This document shows positions 34,017 through 43,006 of a stretch of 64,000 nucleotides of DNA, piece by piece. The first letter of the stretch is position 1; every line of letters starts with the position of its first letter. Under the pieces are notes generated by a model. It made no database searches. It was not told where the DNA came from and worked only from the letters and a program-made list of their open reading frames with translations. The stretch is from Novosphingobium sp. JCM 18896 (lineage in GTDB: Bacteria > Pseudomonadota > Alphaproteobacteria > Sphingomonadales > Sphingomonadaceae): the NCBI RefSeq assembly GCF_025938095.1, contig NZ_JAPCZF010000002.1, forward strand, positions 806,001 to 870,000, read 5' to 3'. The position numbers and the translations under genes were made by a program.

Positions 34017-35939
34017 ATGACCGCCGATCCGGCCACGCCGCTGCTCGACACGATCGATACCCCAGACGACCTGCGCAAGCTCGCGCCCGAGCACTTGCGC
34101 CAGCTCGCCGATGAGCTCCGCCTGGAGACGATTTCCGCCGTCGGACAGACCGGCGGGCATCTCGGCTCGGGGCTCGGCGTGGTCGAGCTGACCGTCGCGA
34201 TCCATTACGTGTTCAACACCCCGGCCGACCGGCTGATCTGGGACGTCGGCCACCAGGCCTATCCGCACAAGATCATCACCGGCCGCCGCGACCGCATCCG
34301 CACCCTGCGCCAGGGTGGCGGGCTCTCGGGCTTCACCAAGCGCTCCGAGAGCGAATACGATCCCTTCGGTGCGGCGCACAGCTCGACCTCGATCTCGGCC
34401 GCGCTGGGCTTTGCCGTCGCCAACAAGCTCGCGGGCACACCGGGCCGCGGCATCGCCGTGATCGGCGACGGCGCGATGAGCGCGGGCATGGCCTACGAGG
34501 CGATGAACAACGCCAAGCAGGCGGGCAACCGCCTGGTGGTGATCCTCAACGACAACGACATGTCGATCGCGCCGCCGGTCGGCGGGCTATCGGCCTATCT
34601 CGCCAAGCTCGTCTCCTCGCGCCAGTTCCTCGGCATCCGCGACCTCGCGCGGCGCATCTCGCGCAAGCTGCCCGAGCCGTTGCACCGCGCTGCCAAGAAG
34701 ACCGACGAATTCGCCCGCGGCATGGCCATGGGCGGCACCTTCTTCGAGGAGCTGGGCTTCTACTACGTCGGCCCGATCGACGGCCACAACCTCGACCAGC
34801 TGATCCCCGTGCTCGAGAACGTGCGCGACGCCGCGGAGGGCCCGTGCCTGATCCACGTCGTCACCACCAAGGGCAAGGGCTATGCCCCGGCCGAGGCGAG
34901 CGCCGACAAGTATCACGGCGTGCAGAAGTTCAACGTCGTCACCGGCGAGCAGGCCAAGGGTGCCGCCGGTCCGCCGAGCTATACCAACGTCTTCGCCCAG
35001 GCGCTGATCGCCGAGGCCACGCGCGACCAGACGGTCTGCGCGATCACCGCGGCGATGCCCTCGGGCACCGGGCTCGACAAGTTCGAGCAGACCTTCCCCG
35101 ATCGCGCCTTCGACGTCGGCATCGCCGAGCAGCACGCGGTGACCTTCGCCGCGGGCCTCGCCGCGCAGGGCATGCGTCCGTTCTGCGCGATCTATTCGAC
35201 CTTCCTCCAGCGCGCCTACGACCAGGTGGTCCACGACGTCGCGATCCAGAACCTGCCCGTGCGCTTCGCGATCGACCGCGCCGGCCTGGTCGGTGCCGAC
35301 GGCGCGACCCATGCGGGTTCGTTCGACGTGACCTATCTGGCGAGCCTGCCCAACATGGTGGTCATGGCCGCGGCCGACGAGGCCGAGCTCGTGCACATGA
35401 CGCACACTGCCGCTTGCCATGACAGCGGCCCGATCGCCTTCCGCTATCCGCGCGGCAACGGCACGGGCGTACCGCTGCCCGAGAAGCCCGAACGGCTCGC
35501 GATCGGCAAGGGCCGCGTGGTCCGGCAGGGCAGCAAGATCGCGCTGCTCTCGCTCGGCACGCGCCTCGCCGAAGCGCTCAAGGCGGCCGACCAGCTCGAG
35601 GCCAAGGGCCTGTCGACCACCGTCGCCGACCTCCGCTTCGTCAAGCCGCTCGACGACGAGCTGATCCGCAAGCTGATCGCCACGCACGAGGTCGTGATCA
35701 CGATCGAGGAAGGCTCGATCGGCGGCCTCGGCGCGCACGTCCTGACCATGGCCAGCGACGAGGGGCTGACCGATGCGGGCCTCAAGATCCGCACGATGCG
35801 TCTGCCCGACGTGTTCCAGGATCACGACGCGCCCGACAAGCAGTACGACACCGCCGGCCTCAACGCGCCGCAGATCGTCGATACGGTGCTCAAGGCGCTG
35901 CGCCACAACAGCGCCGGGGTCAGCGAAGCGCGGGCCTGA
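34017..35939 (+). CDS. dxs: 1-deoxy-D-xylulose-5-phosphate synthase
   Basis: A 640-residue thiamine-diphosphate enzyme, the entry point of the MEP isoprenoid pathway, condensing pyruvate and glyceraldehyde-3-phosphate. [12 protein letters not shown], the TPP-binding [13 protein letters not shown] region, [17 protein letters not shown] and SFDVTYLA are intact. AAGGG lies 8 bases before the ATG. Isoprenoids feed quinones and carotenoids, consistent with pigmented sphingomonads. The 91-base gap upstream is shared with the divergent VOC gene. Confidence 0.96.
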   Translation: MTADPATPLLDTIDTPDDLRKLAPEHLRQLADELRLETISAVGQTGGHLGSGLGVVELTVAIHYVFNTPADRLIWDVGHQAYPHKIITGRRDRIRTLRQGGGLSGFTKRSESEYDPFGAAHSSTSISAALGFAVANKLAGTPGRGIAVIGDGAMSAGMAYEAMNNAKQAGNRLVVILNDNDMSIAPPVGGLSAYLAKLVSSRQFLGIRDLARRISRKLPEPLHRAAKKTDEFARGMAMGGTFFEELGFYYVGPIDGHNLDQLIPVLENVRDAAEGPCLIHVVTTKGKGYAPAEASADKYHGVQKFNVVTGEQAKGAAGPPSYTNVFAQALIAEATRDQTVCAITAAMPSGTGLDKFEQTFPDRAFDVGIAEQHAVTFAAGLAAQGMRPFCAIYSTFLQRAYDQVVHDVAIQNLPVRFAIDRAGLVGADGATHAGSFDVTYLASLPNMVVMAAADEAELVHMTHTAACHDSGPIAFRYPRGNGTGVPLPEKPERLAIGKGRVVRQGSKIALLSLGTRLAEALKAADQLEAKGLSTTVADLRFVKPLDDELIRKLIATHEVVITIEEGSIGGLGAHVLTMASDEGLTDAGLKIRTMRLPDVFQDHDAPDKQYDTAGLNAPQIVDTVLKALRHNSAGVSEARA

Positions 35940-36153
35940 GCCGGCGAGCCGCCGTCGGCTCGTTTGACTCCGCGCCCGTCGCATCGCATCATCACGTCAT
36001 GCCGAACCCGGTCGTTTCCAGCCGTTTCCGCCTCCACGGGGGTCAGCTTCTCGCGGGCATCTAGCCCCGGGTTCCGGAGCCGCGCGCCCCGAGCCCGGGG
36101 TGACCAGCGATCCCCGCGCGCGTGATCGCGCGCTCTCCGGAAGGTATTCAGGC
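35940..36153. other. intergenic region with imperfect palindrome
   Basis: No gene is supported in these 214 bases. The stretch at 36065-36100 has CCCCGGG and CCCGGGG arms around a 22-base GC-rich loop, and the sequence before it (starting GTCATGCCGAACCCGG at 35997) ends in a structure recalling dispersed intergenic repeats of alphaproteobacteria. A 21-codon frame starting at 35999 has no ribosome-binding site. It probably holds the dxs terminator and the rnk promoter. Confidence 0.4.
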
Positions 36154-36561
36154 ATGAAGACGCAGAAGGCCGCACCGCGGCCCCCGATACATATGATCGA
36201 CAGCGAGGCCGAGGCGCTCTCGAACCTCGCGCTCAGCGTGGAGGACCGGCTTCCCGACGTCAGCGCGATGCTGATCGAGGAGATCAGCCGCGCGACCCTG
36301 CACGCCCGTCAGGCGATCGCGCCCGACGTGGTGACGATGGGCGCGCGCGTCGAATTCGTCGACGAGGCCAGCGGTGCCGATCGCACCGTCGAGATCGTCT
36401 TCCCGCGCGAGGCCGACATCGCCACTGGCCGGATCTCGATCCTGACGCCGGTCGGTGCCGGGCTGATCGGGCTCGGCACGGGGCAGTCGATCGTCTGGCC
36501 CGATCGCGACGGTCACGAACGCCGCCTGACGATCGTCGCGGTCAGCCAGCCCCGGGACTAG
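36154..36561 (+). CDS. Rnk-type GreA/GreB-like nucleoside diphosphate kinase regulator
   Basis: A 135-residue protein with the GreA/GreB C-terminal domain: VTMGARVEFVD, then the ISILTPVGAGLIGLGTGQSIVW core, without the N-terminal coiled coil of transcript-cleavage factors. Rnk proteins bind RNA polymerase weakly and influence nucleoside diphosphate kinase. GGAAGG lies about 9 bases upstream of the ATG at 36154. An N-terminal 20-residue extension (TQKAAPRPP...) is variable in the family. Confidence 0.75.
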   Translation: MKTQKAAPRPPIHMIDSEAEALSNLALSVEDRLPDVSAMLIEEISRATLHARQAIAPDVVTMGARVEFVDEASGADRTVEIVFPREADIATGRISILTPVGAGLIGLGTGQSIVWPDRDGHERRLTIVAVSQPRD

Positions 36562-36576
36562 GTCGGACGGAGGTTG

Positions 36577-36623
36577 TCGGGGGCGAAAGCCCCCGACCGT
36601 CTCAGGCCCCCGACCGTCTCAGG
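36577..36623. repeat. GAAA-loop hairpin fused to a 17-bp tandem duplication
   Basis: An 8-bp stem TCGGGGGC with a GAAA tetraloop (36577-36596) lies between convergent rnk and the peptide transporter. The sequence CCCCCGACCGTCTCAGG occurs twice head to tail (36590-36606 and 36607-36623). The second copy contains the transporter's stop codon, so the duplication has either moved or re-created the gene end. Confidence 0.8.
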
Positions 36624-38265
36624 CCTTGGGCAGGCCGACCGCAGCCGCCTCACCCTCGCCACCACCGGGCACGCTCGCCTGGTCGGCCGGGGTGACGCGG
36701 TCTTCGAGCGTGTCGAGGTGCATCCAGCGCTTCACCCAGCGCGACAGGATCAATACGACCACGGCGACGCCGATCGTGATCCAGCCGATCTGCTCGTAGA
36801 TGCCCAGGGTCAGTTCCTTCGACATCTCGCCGCTCTCGCCGCCGGTGGCCTCGCCGATCTTGCCCGCGACGAAGTTGCCGACCGCGGTCATGTAGAACCA
36901 GGCGCCCATGATGAAGGAGCCCAGGTGCACCGGCGCCAGCCGGGTCATCGCCGAGAGGCCGACCGGCGAGAGGCACAGCTCGCCCGTGGTCGCCAGCAGG
37001 TAGATCAGGAAGACGAAGATGACCGGGGTCATCGCCTCCAGGCCCACGGCGCGGGCGCCCCAGACGAAGACCAGGAACGAGAGTCCGACCTGGACCAGCG
37101 CCAGGCCGAACTTGGCCGGGGCCGAGGGTTCGAGTCCCTTGCGGCCGAGCCACTGCCACAGCGCGGCGAAGACCGGGCCGAAGACGACGATGTAGATCGG
37201 GTTGATCGCCTGGAACAGGCTGGTCGGCACGCCCTGGCGGTCGACGAAGCGGTCGGTGTAGAGGCTCAGCGAGCCGCCGGCCTGCTCGAACAGGCCCCAG
37301 AAGATCGGATTGAGCGCGATCAGGAACAGGATCGCGAACATGCGCTCGCGCGGTTCCTTGGGCAGCTTGAAGGCTTCGTAGAGCGTGTAGCCGAGCATGG
37401 CCACGCCGCTCACCATCAGCAGGCCCTGGATCACGCCCTGGTACTGGATCAGGAACCAGATCACCACGACCGCGCCGACGCCCACGGCGTAGAGCAGCCA
37501 TTCGTGGTTGCCCAACAGCGGCCGCGGCGGCTCGCCCTGGCCTTTGAGCGCGGGCTTGCCGAGCATGAAGACGATCAGGCCCAGCACCATGCCGATGCCG
37601 GCGAGGCCGAAGCCCCACGACCAGCCGATCGTCTCGCCGAGATAACCGACGAGGATCGTGCCGAGGAAGGCGCCGACGTTCACGCCCATGTAGAAGATCG
37701 TGTAGGCCGCGTCGCGGCGGGTGTCGCGCAGGCCGTAGAGCTGGCCGACGATCACCGAGATGTTCGCCTTGAGGAAGCCCGAGCCGACGATGATCAGCGC
37801 GAGCGCTGCCCAGAACACGCTGATCGCCGGGTCGCTCTGCTTGACCAGCGGGTCGGTCGCGCCCTGGATGCCCTCATAGGCCATGAACAGATGGCCCAGC
37901 GCGAGCAGGACGCCGCCGAAGACCACGGCCTTGCGCTGGCCGAGATAGCGGTCGGCCAGATAGCCGCCGAGCACCGGGGTGATGTAGACCAGGCTGGTAT
38001 AGGCGCCGTAGATCAGGTTGGCCTTGCCGTCGCCGAACAGCCAGAACTTGGTCAGATAAAGGATCAGCAACGCGCGCATACCGTAGTAGGAGAAGCGCTC
38101 CCACATCTCGGCATAGAACAGCACGAAGAGTCCGCGTGGGTGGCCGGCGAAATCGTCGCTCTTACGCGTGGCGATCAGGGCGCCGATGCCGAGGAAGACG
38201 AAAAGCGACAGCGCGCCGATCGCGGCGATCCAGTCGCCTTCGTTCCACAGGGACATCGGCTTCAT
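36619..38265 (-). CDS. proton-dependent oligopeptide transporter (POT/PTR2 family)
   Basis: A 548-residue major-facilitator protein with about 12-14 membrane segments. The family motif ExxERFxYYG appears as EMWERFSYYGMR near residue 53, followed by GGYLADRYLGQRK and GSGFLKANIS. It imports di- and tripeptides with protons. The C-terminal tail is Gly/Glu-rich and variable. It is monocistronic and ends within a tandem duplication. Confidence 0.92.
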   Translation of the reverse strand: MKPMSLWNEGDWIAAIGALSLFVFLGIGALIATRKSDDFAGHPRGLFVLFYAEMWERFSYYGMRALLILYLTKFWLFGDGKANLIYGAYTSLVYITPVLGGYLADRYLGQRKAVVFGGVLLALGHLFMAYEGIQGATDPLVKQSDPAISVFWAALALIIVGSGFLKANISVIVGQLYGLRDTRRDAAYTIFYMGVNVGAFLGTILVGYLGETIGWSWGFGLAGIGMVLGLIVFMLGKPALKGQGEPPRPLLGNHEWLLYAVGVGAVVVIWFLIQYQGVIQGLLMVSGVAMLGYTLYEAFKLPKEPRERMFAILFLIALNPIFWGLFEQAGGSLSLYTDRFVDRQGVPTSLFQAINPIYIVVFGPVFAALWQWLGRKGLEPSAPAKFGLALVQVGLSFLVFVWGARAVGLEAMTPVIFVFLIYLLATTGELCLSPVGLSAMTRLAPVHLGSFIMGAWFYMTAVGNFVAGKIGEATGGESGEMSKELTLGIYEQIGWITIGVAVVVLILSRWVKRWMHLDTLEDRVTPADQASVPGGGEGEAAAVGLPKA

Positions 38266-38568
38266 CGGCGCGGGTGCTTCATGGGTGGGGAGGGTCCTTC
38301 GACAAGGCGGTAATCGCGCAGGATAGCCGCTGTTTTCGCGCTAGAAAAGCGCGCTGCGGTGAAAACGCCGTTCTCATGCTCGCGCGCGTCACCGAAATGA
38401 TACGCAGCGGTAAAATTGGGCGACTTAACCCCGGCGTTCCAGCTTTCCATGTTGCGAATACGACACCAAAGTGGCATTTTGCTTCTGCACGAGAATGGCG
38501 GGGATGGCCGTCCGGGCGGGGGACCTTTTCGCGAAAGGTCCGGGTCACGGTTAAGGGGTACTCATCTT
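38266..38568. promoter_or_regulatory. divergent regulatory region between the peptide transporter and ihfB
   Basis: This 303-base region without a gene is noticeably richer in A+T than its surroundings near the middle. It contains a nested hairpin at 38332-38366 (GTTTTC/GAAAAC outer arms and CGCGCT-AGAAA-AGCGCG inner) and a clean hairpin GGACCTTT-TCGCG-AAAGGTCC at 38521-38541 in the ihfB leader. Both could be operators or RNA structures. No promoter consensus is convincing. Confidence 0.45.
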
Positions 38569-38850
38569 ATGATCCGATCCGAGCTTCTGCAGGCCTTGGC
38601 CAAGGAGAATCCCGAACTGCGCATCGAGGACGTCGAGCGCGCGGTCGATACCTTCTTCGACGAGGTGACCGAAAGCCTGGCGCAAGGCGGCCGGGTCGAG
38701 CTGCGCGGCTTCGGCGCCTTCTCGACGCGCCAGCGCGAAGCCCGCAAGGGCCGCAACCCGCGCACCGGCGATACGGTCGACGTGCCCGAGAAGCGGGTGC
38801 CCTATTTCAAGCCGGGTAAGGAAATGCGTGCTCGCCTGAACGTCGGGTGA
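38569..38850 (+). CDS. ihfB: integration host factor beta subunit
   Basis: A 93-residue DNA-bending protein of the HU/IHF family. The proline-tipped arm region [29 protein letters not shown] follows the IhfB pattern rather than HU. It acts as a dimer with IhfA (not in the window). AAGGGG lies upstream of the ATG at 38569. A short hairpin and tRNA-Leu follow. Confidence 0.9.
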   Translation: MIRSELLQALAKENPELRIEDVERAVDTFFDEVTESLAQGGRVELRGFGAFSTRQREARKGRNPRTGDTVDVPEKRVPYFKPGKEMRARLNVG

Positions 38851-38880
38851 GCCGATAGTGGACGGTTGCTACCGGCCCAC

Positions 38881-38897
38881 CCGTCTGCGAGAGACGG
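38881..38897 (+). terminator. short hairpin after ihfB
   Basis: CCGTCT-GCGAG-AGACGG forms a 6-bp stem 31 bases after the ihfB stop and 15 bases before tRNA-Leu. There is no T-run, so it is at best a weak or Rho-assisted terminator or a processing signal. Confidence 0.35.
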
Positions 38898-38911
38898 CGT
38901 TGCAGCGCCCC

Positions 38912-38996
38912 GCGGACGTGGCGGAATGGTAGACGCAGCGGACTTAAAATCCGCTTGGGTATCCCAGTGCGGGTTCGAGTCCCGCCGTCCGCACCA
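38912..38996 (+). tRNA. tRNA-Leu (anticodon UAA), CCA encoded
   Basis: The 7-bp acceptor stem GCGGACG/CGTCCGC, D-loop with GG, anticodon stem-loop AGCGGA-CTTAAAA-TCCGCT with anticodon TAA, a class II variable arm TGGGTATCCCA, and T-arm GCGGG-TTCGAGT-CCCGC are all present. It ends in encoded ACCA. It reads UUA and UUG, rare codons in this GC-rich genome. Confidence 0.97.
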
Positions 38997-39093
38997 GCTC
39001 AATATCGGGTCTCGAATCCCGCGCGATTGCGCGCGCGGACCCGTGCGTGAGGAGAATTCGACATAATCGAATGACAAAGAAGGGGAGGATGCA

Positions 39094-41601
39094 ATGAAAA
39101 CACATAAGAACAGATTCGAATCACGCCGCCGGTGGATCGCCCTGATCGGCGCCACGGCCCTGACCACGCCGTTCCTCGCCAGCCCGGCCTTTGCCCAGGC
39201 TGCCGAGGAAGCCAGCGTCGACAACAACACGATCGTCGTGACCGCGCAGCGTCGCGCGGAAGCGCTCGAGGACGTGCCGATGACGGTTACCGTCGTCACG
39301 CCCGAAACGCTGAGCGCACTCGGCGTCAACAGCGTGCGCGACCTGCAGAACGTGACCTCGGGCTTCTCGCTCAACAACAGCGGCACCTATCCGCAGCCGG
39401 CGATCCGCGGCGTCACCACGACGAACTCGGGCTCGTACGAGAACAACGTCGCGCTCTGGGTCGACGGTCTCTACCAGATCACCCCGCAGATCCTGAACAT
39501 GGACCTGCCCAACGTGCAGAGCGTCCAGGTGCTCAAGGGCCCGCAGGGCGCGCTCTACGGCCGCAACGCGACCGGCGGCGCGATCCTGCTCGATACGCTC
39601 GATCCGACCAGCGACATGAAGGGCAATGTCGAGGTGACCTATGGCCGCTTCGACGATCGCCGTGCGCGCGGCTACATCTCGGGGCCGCTGAGCGAGAACG
39701 TCGGCTTCAGCATCGCCGGTACCTATCGCAAGACCGACGGCTACTACAAGAAGGTCAGCCTCACCGACACGACCAAGACCGACGGCCGCACCTTCGGGCT
39801 CGAGCAGGAATCGATCCGCGCCAAGCTCAAGGGTGAGATGGGCGCGCTGACGGCGACGCTGTCTTACAACTACACGCGCGCCAACGATCCGCGCGGTGCC
39901 TTCTTCACCCCGTTCGAGAACCTGACCGCGGGCTTCACCCCGCGCAACCTGGGCGAGGTTTCCGAAGACGCCGCCGTGCTCGACTTCAAGCAGCACGAAG
40001 GCGCGCTCAAGCTCGAACTCGATACCGGCATCGGCGTCCTGCGCTCGGTCACCGGCTACCAGCACTCGACCCTGGTGACGACTTACGATTCCGACGGTCG
40101 CTACAGCGCCTTCGGTCTCACCGGCGCCGCCAACGACACGATCTCGGACTCGCTGATCTATGAGGATACCTGGCAGGAGAACGTCGACTTCACGATCAAC
40201 GCCATCGAGAACCTCGATCTGATCCTCGGCGGCACCTACTTCCAGAACAAGGAGAAGTTCGGGAAGGGTCGCGAGAACGCCAACTACGTGTTCCCGAACA
40301 CCGCCACCTCGGGCCCGGGGACGCCGTTCTCATCCTATCGCCTCGCCTCGACCAGCGACTATGCGCGCAAGAAGGAAGCCTTCGCGCTGTTCTTCGATGC
40401 GACCTTCCACATGAGCGACAAGCTCAGCCTCAACGTGGGCGGCCGCTACAGCAAGGAAACGCAGGACATCACCGCGGTGAAGACCTCGTACTGCGCCGTC
40501 CTGACGGGCTGCGCGGCGTTGGGCGCGACGGCGATCACCGTGCCGTTCGGCGGCACACGCGGGCAGAACTACAACGCGGCCAACGGATCGACCTATAGCA
40601 AGTTCACCCCGCGCGCCTCGCTCCGCTATGAGATCGCGCCGCGCATGAACGTCTACGCCAGCTATTCGCAGGGCTTCAAGGCGGGCGAATGGAACGGCGT
40701 CATTCCGTTCGACAATGCCGCCACCTGGAAGCAGTTCGGTCAGATCGGCCAGGAGACGATCGACGCCTTCGAAGTCGGCATCAAGGGCGCGGGCAGCAAT
40801 TACAGCTTCGATCTCGCCGGCTTCTACTACAAGTACCACGATCTCCAGGTCAGCTCTGTCCAGTTCGTCAACGGCGTGACCGGCGTGCTGCTGCAGACGA
40901 TCCCCGAGGCCCGGATCAAGGGCATCGAGGGCAACTTCAGCTTCAACGTGACGCCCGACTTCAAGATCAACGCCGGCGCCACCTGGCTGCACGCACGCTA
41001 TGGCGACGGTGCCTACTATCGCGGGACCTCGGTCAACCCGGCGGCCACGCCGGCCTTCCCGAATTCGGCCGATCCGCTGCGCGGCATGACCAACGTGTTC
41101 ATTCCGCCGGCCTGGCAGGACATCTCGGGCATGCAGATGGTGCGCGCGCCGGACTTCTCGGGCTTCGTCGGGCTCGAATACAAGGTGCCGCAGGGTGACG
41201 GCGGGCTGACCTTCGCGGCCAACCTCAAGTACACCACCAGCTACGTCGTGACCGACGCGTCGATCTGGGGTGGCGAAACCGACGCCTCCTACACCGCGCG
41301 CCTGGCCGCCGCGGGCGGGGGCGGCGTCGCCCCGAACAACCAGCAGATCTTCACGGCTGCTGGGGCTGCCGGCCAGCCCTACCTCGCGCGGGCAAACGAG
41401 CAGCGCGCGCGGCAGGGGGCCTATGCCCTCGTCAACGCATCGGTCACCTGGACCGATCCGACCGACCACTTCTACGTTCGCGTCTGGGGCAACAACCTGA
41501 CGAACAAGATCTACAAGGTACACTACCGCCCGACGACGCGCACCTATGCGCCGATCGGTGAACCACTGACCTTCGGCGGTACGGTCGGCTACAAGTTCTG
41601 A
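39094..41601 (+). CDS. TonB-dependent outer-membrane receptor (second)
   Basis: An 835-residue receptor. A long, basic N-region (SRRRWIALIGA) leads into a signal peptide ending PAFAQ (about residue 35). A TonB-box-like NTIVVTAQRR, a plug with VQSVQVLKGPQGALYGRNATGG, and a barrel ending in the C-terminal YKF follow. GGGGAGG lies upstream of the ATG. The ligand is unknown; loops are long and Gly/Ala-rich. It is only about 31% longer in plug-plus-loops context than nothing can define; treat as a generic iron-complex or carbohydrate receptor. Confidence 0.9.
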   Translation: MKTHKNRFESRRRWIALIGATALTTPFLASPAFAQAAEEASVDNNTIVVTAQRRAEALEDVPMTVTVVTPETLSALGVNSVRDLQNVTSGFSLNNSGTYPQPAIRGVTTTNSGSYENNVALWVDGLYQITPQILNMDLPNVQSVQVLKGPQGALYGRNATGGAILLDTLDPTSDMKGNVEVTYGRFDDRRARGYISGPLSENVGFSIAGTYRKTDGYYKKVSLTDTTKTDGRTFGLEQESIRAKLKGEMGALTATLSYNYTRANDPRGAFFTPFENLTAGFTPRNLGEVSEDAAVLDFKQHEGALKLELDTGIGVLRSVTGYQHSTLVTTYDSDGRYSAFGLTGAANDTISDSLIYEDTWQENVDFTINAIENLDLILGGTYFQNKEKFGKGRENANYVFPNTATSGPGTPFSSYRLASTSDYARKKEAFALFFDATFHMSDKLSLNVGGRYSKETQDITAVKTSYCAVLTGCAALGATAITVPFGGTRGQNYNAANGSTYSKFTPRASLRYEIAPRMNVYASYSQGFKAGEWNGVIPFDNAATWKQFGQIGQETIDAFEVGIKGAGSNYSFDLAGFYYKYHDLQVSSVQFVNGVTGVLLQTIPEARIKGIEGNFSFNVTPDFKINAGATWLHARYGDGAYYRGTSVNPAATPAFPNSADPLRGMTNVFIPPAWQDISGMQMVRAPDFSGFVGLEYKVPQGDGGLTFAANLKYTTSYVVTDASIWGGETDASYTARLAAAGGGGVAPNNQQIFTAAGAAGQPYLARANEQRARQGAYALVNASVTWTDPTDHFYVRVWGNNLTNKIYKVHYRPTTRTYAPIGEPLTFGGTVGYKF

Positions 41602-41625
41602 TCGTGCTTGCTTAGTCTTTTCGGG

Positions 41626-41660
41626 GCCCGGTAGCCTAGGCTGCCGGGCTCTTCTTCTTT
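41626..41660 (+). terminator. Rho-independent terminator of the second TonB receptor
   Basis: GCCCGGTAGCC (41626-41636) pairs with GGCTGCCGGGC (41639-41649) with one T-G wobble, followed by TCTTCTTCTTT. It lies 25 bases after the stop. Confidence 0.85.
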
Positions 41661-41791
41661 AGCGGCGCCCGCCCGTTCGAGTCCTGAAGCGCGAATTAAT
41701 AAGACATTAGGTCGGATCGCATATCCTCCGGTGTGAAATCGGTTACGACGGCGCGGGTGTACGCGCCGTTCGGGCAACGATCAGGTGCGGA

Positions 41792-42457
41792 ATGGACGAA
41801 GCGCAATCGAACCAGGGGCCCGGGCGGACGACGGAGATTTCCGTCGAGGATCTGCGCGCGGCACCGCGTTTCACGCTGCTGATCCGCAGCGCCAAGCTGA
41901 TCTGCGATCACGGCGAATACCTCTGCATCATCCGCGACGTCTCGGCCAGCGGCGTGCGGCTGCGCACCTTCCACCCGCTGCCGCAGATTCCCGCGTTCAC
42001 GCTCGAACTGTCCTCGGGCGAACGCTTCGAGCTCGAGCGCGTCTGGGAAGGCGGCGATCATGCGGGCTTCCGTTTCGCCGACTGGATCGACGTCCAGGAC
42101 TTCATCGCCGAGGCCAGCCCCTATCCCAAGCGCGCGCTGCGCCTGCGGATCGAATTTCCCGCCACGCTCGAGGTCGACGGCAAAAGCGCCGAGGCGCGGA
42201 TCCGCGATCTCTCGCGCGAAGGCGCGCGGATCGAGACCGACCTGCCGCTGGCGATCCGCCAGAAGCTGCGCATCTCGGCCAAGGGCTTCCCGTCGTTGAC
42301 CGGCAGTGTCACCTGGCGCTCGGCCACGGCCTATGGCCTCGTGTTCCAGCAGGTCTTCACCTTCGACGAACTCGCCAAGCTCGCGGCGCAGCTGCAGCCG
42401 GTTAACCGGCCGCTCGAAGCGCCGCAGGCCTCGGTGGTGACGCGCCGCATCGCCTGA
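41792..42457 (+). CDS. tandem PilZ-domain protein
   Basis: A 221-residue protein with two PilZ-like units: RDVSASGVRLRT in the first half (about 48-60) and RIRDLSREGARIETD in the second (about 135-150). Arg-rich entries (LRAAPRF and PYPKRALRLRIEF) supply RxxxR-like residues. It is probably a cyclic-di-GMP receptor, though one domain may be structural. An 8-bp hairpin ACGGCGCG-CGCGCCGT lies in its leader at 41748-41769. It is convergent with msrB, with only 7 bases between stops. Confidence 0.78.
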   Translation: MDEAQSNQGPGRTTEISVEDLRAAPRFTLLIRSAKLICDHGEYLCIIRDVSASGVRLRTFHPLPQIPAFTLELSSGERFELERVWEGGDHAGFRFADWIDVQDFIAEASPYPKRALRLRIEFPATLEVDGKSAEARIRDLSREGARIETDLPLAIRQKLRISAKGFPSLTGSVTWRSATAYGLVFQQVFTFDELAKLAAQLQPVNRPLEAPQASVVTRRIA

Positions 42458-42464
42458 GCCCGGC

Positions 42465-42962
42465 TCAGGCGGGGCGGAACTGCATCGCCACGCCGTTCAT
42501 GCAATAGCGCAGGCCCGTCGGCGCCGGCCCGTCGTCGAAGACGTGGCCGAGGTGGCCGCCGCAGCGCGCGCAGTGCACTTCGGTGCGCACCATGCCCAAG
42601 GAGCGGTCGCGCGTCGTGCCGATCGCGCGTGCCAGCGGGCGATAGAAGCTCGGCCAGCCGGTGCCGCTCTCGAACTTGGTCGAAGAGGCGAACAGCGGGT
42701 TGCCGTCGGCCGCGCAGACGAAGGTGCCGCGGCGGTGCTCCCGGTTCAGCGGTGAGGTACCCGGGCTTTCGGTGCCGTGCTCGCGCAGCACGTGGAACTG
42801 CGCGGGGGTCAGCCGGCGGCGCCATTCGGCATCGCTGTAGCTGACCGGAAAGGCTGCGGCCTGGGCCGGGTCGCTGCCGCAGGCGGCAAGCGCGGGCAGC
42901 GCGGCCGAAGCGGCGAGCCCGATCAGGAAGCGGCGGCGGCCAAGCGAGGGAACGGCGTCCAT
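42465..42962 (-). CDS. msrB: exported peptide-methionine (R)-S-oxide reductase
   Basis: A 165-residue protein. A Tat-type N-terminus (GRRRFLIGLAAS) leads to a lipobox ALAAC, so it is probably a periplasmic lipoprotein. The catalytic Cys is in GLRYCMNG. The second zinc pair (CARC) is intact, but the first is CAAD instead of CxxC, so the structural zinc site has lost one ligand. It reduces the R-epimer of methionine sulfoxide and complements the exported MsrA at 27756. Confidence 0.9.
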   Translation of the reverse strand: MDAVPSLGRRRFLIGLAASAALPALAACGSDPAQAAAFPVSYSDAEWRRRLTPAQFHVLREHGTESPGTSPLNREHRRGTFVCAADGNPLFASSTKFESGTGWPSFYRPLARAIGTTRDRSLGMVRTEVHCARCGGHLGHVFDDGPAPTGLRYCMNGVAMQFRPA

Positions 42963-43006
42963 GACTGCAAGATCGGTGGCGTCCGCCGAATCGTCAATCC
43001 TGCGCG

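Noticed and set aside
34587..35984. 465-codon minus-strand frame opposite dxs
   Set aside because: Antisense shadow of an intact dxs.
35999..36064. 21-codon frame after dxs
   Set aside because: No ribosome-binding site; sequence resembles a dispersed repeat rather than coding DNA.
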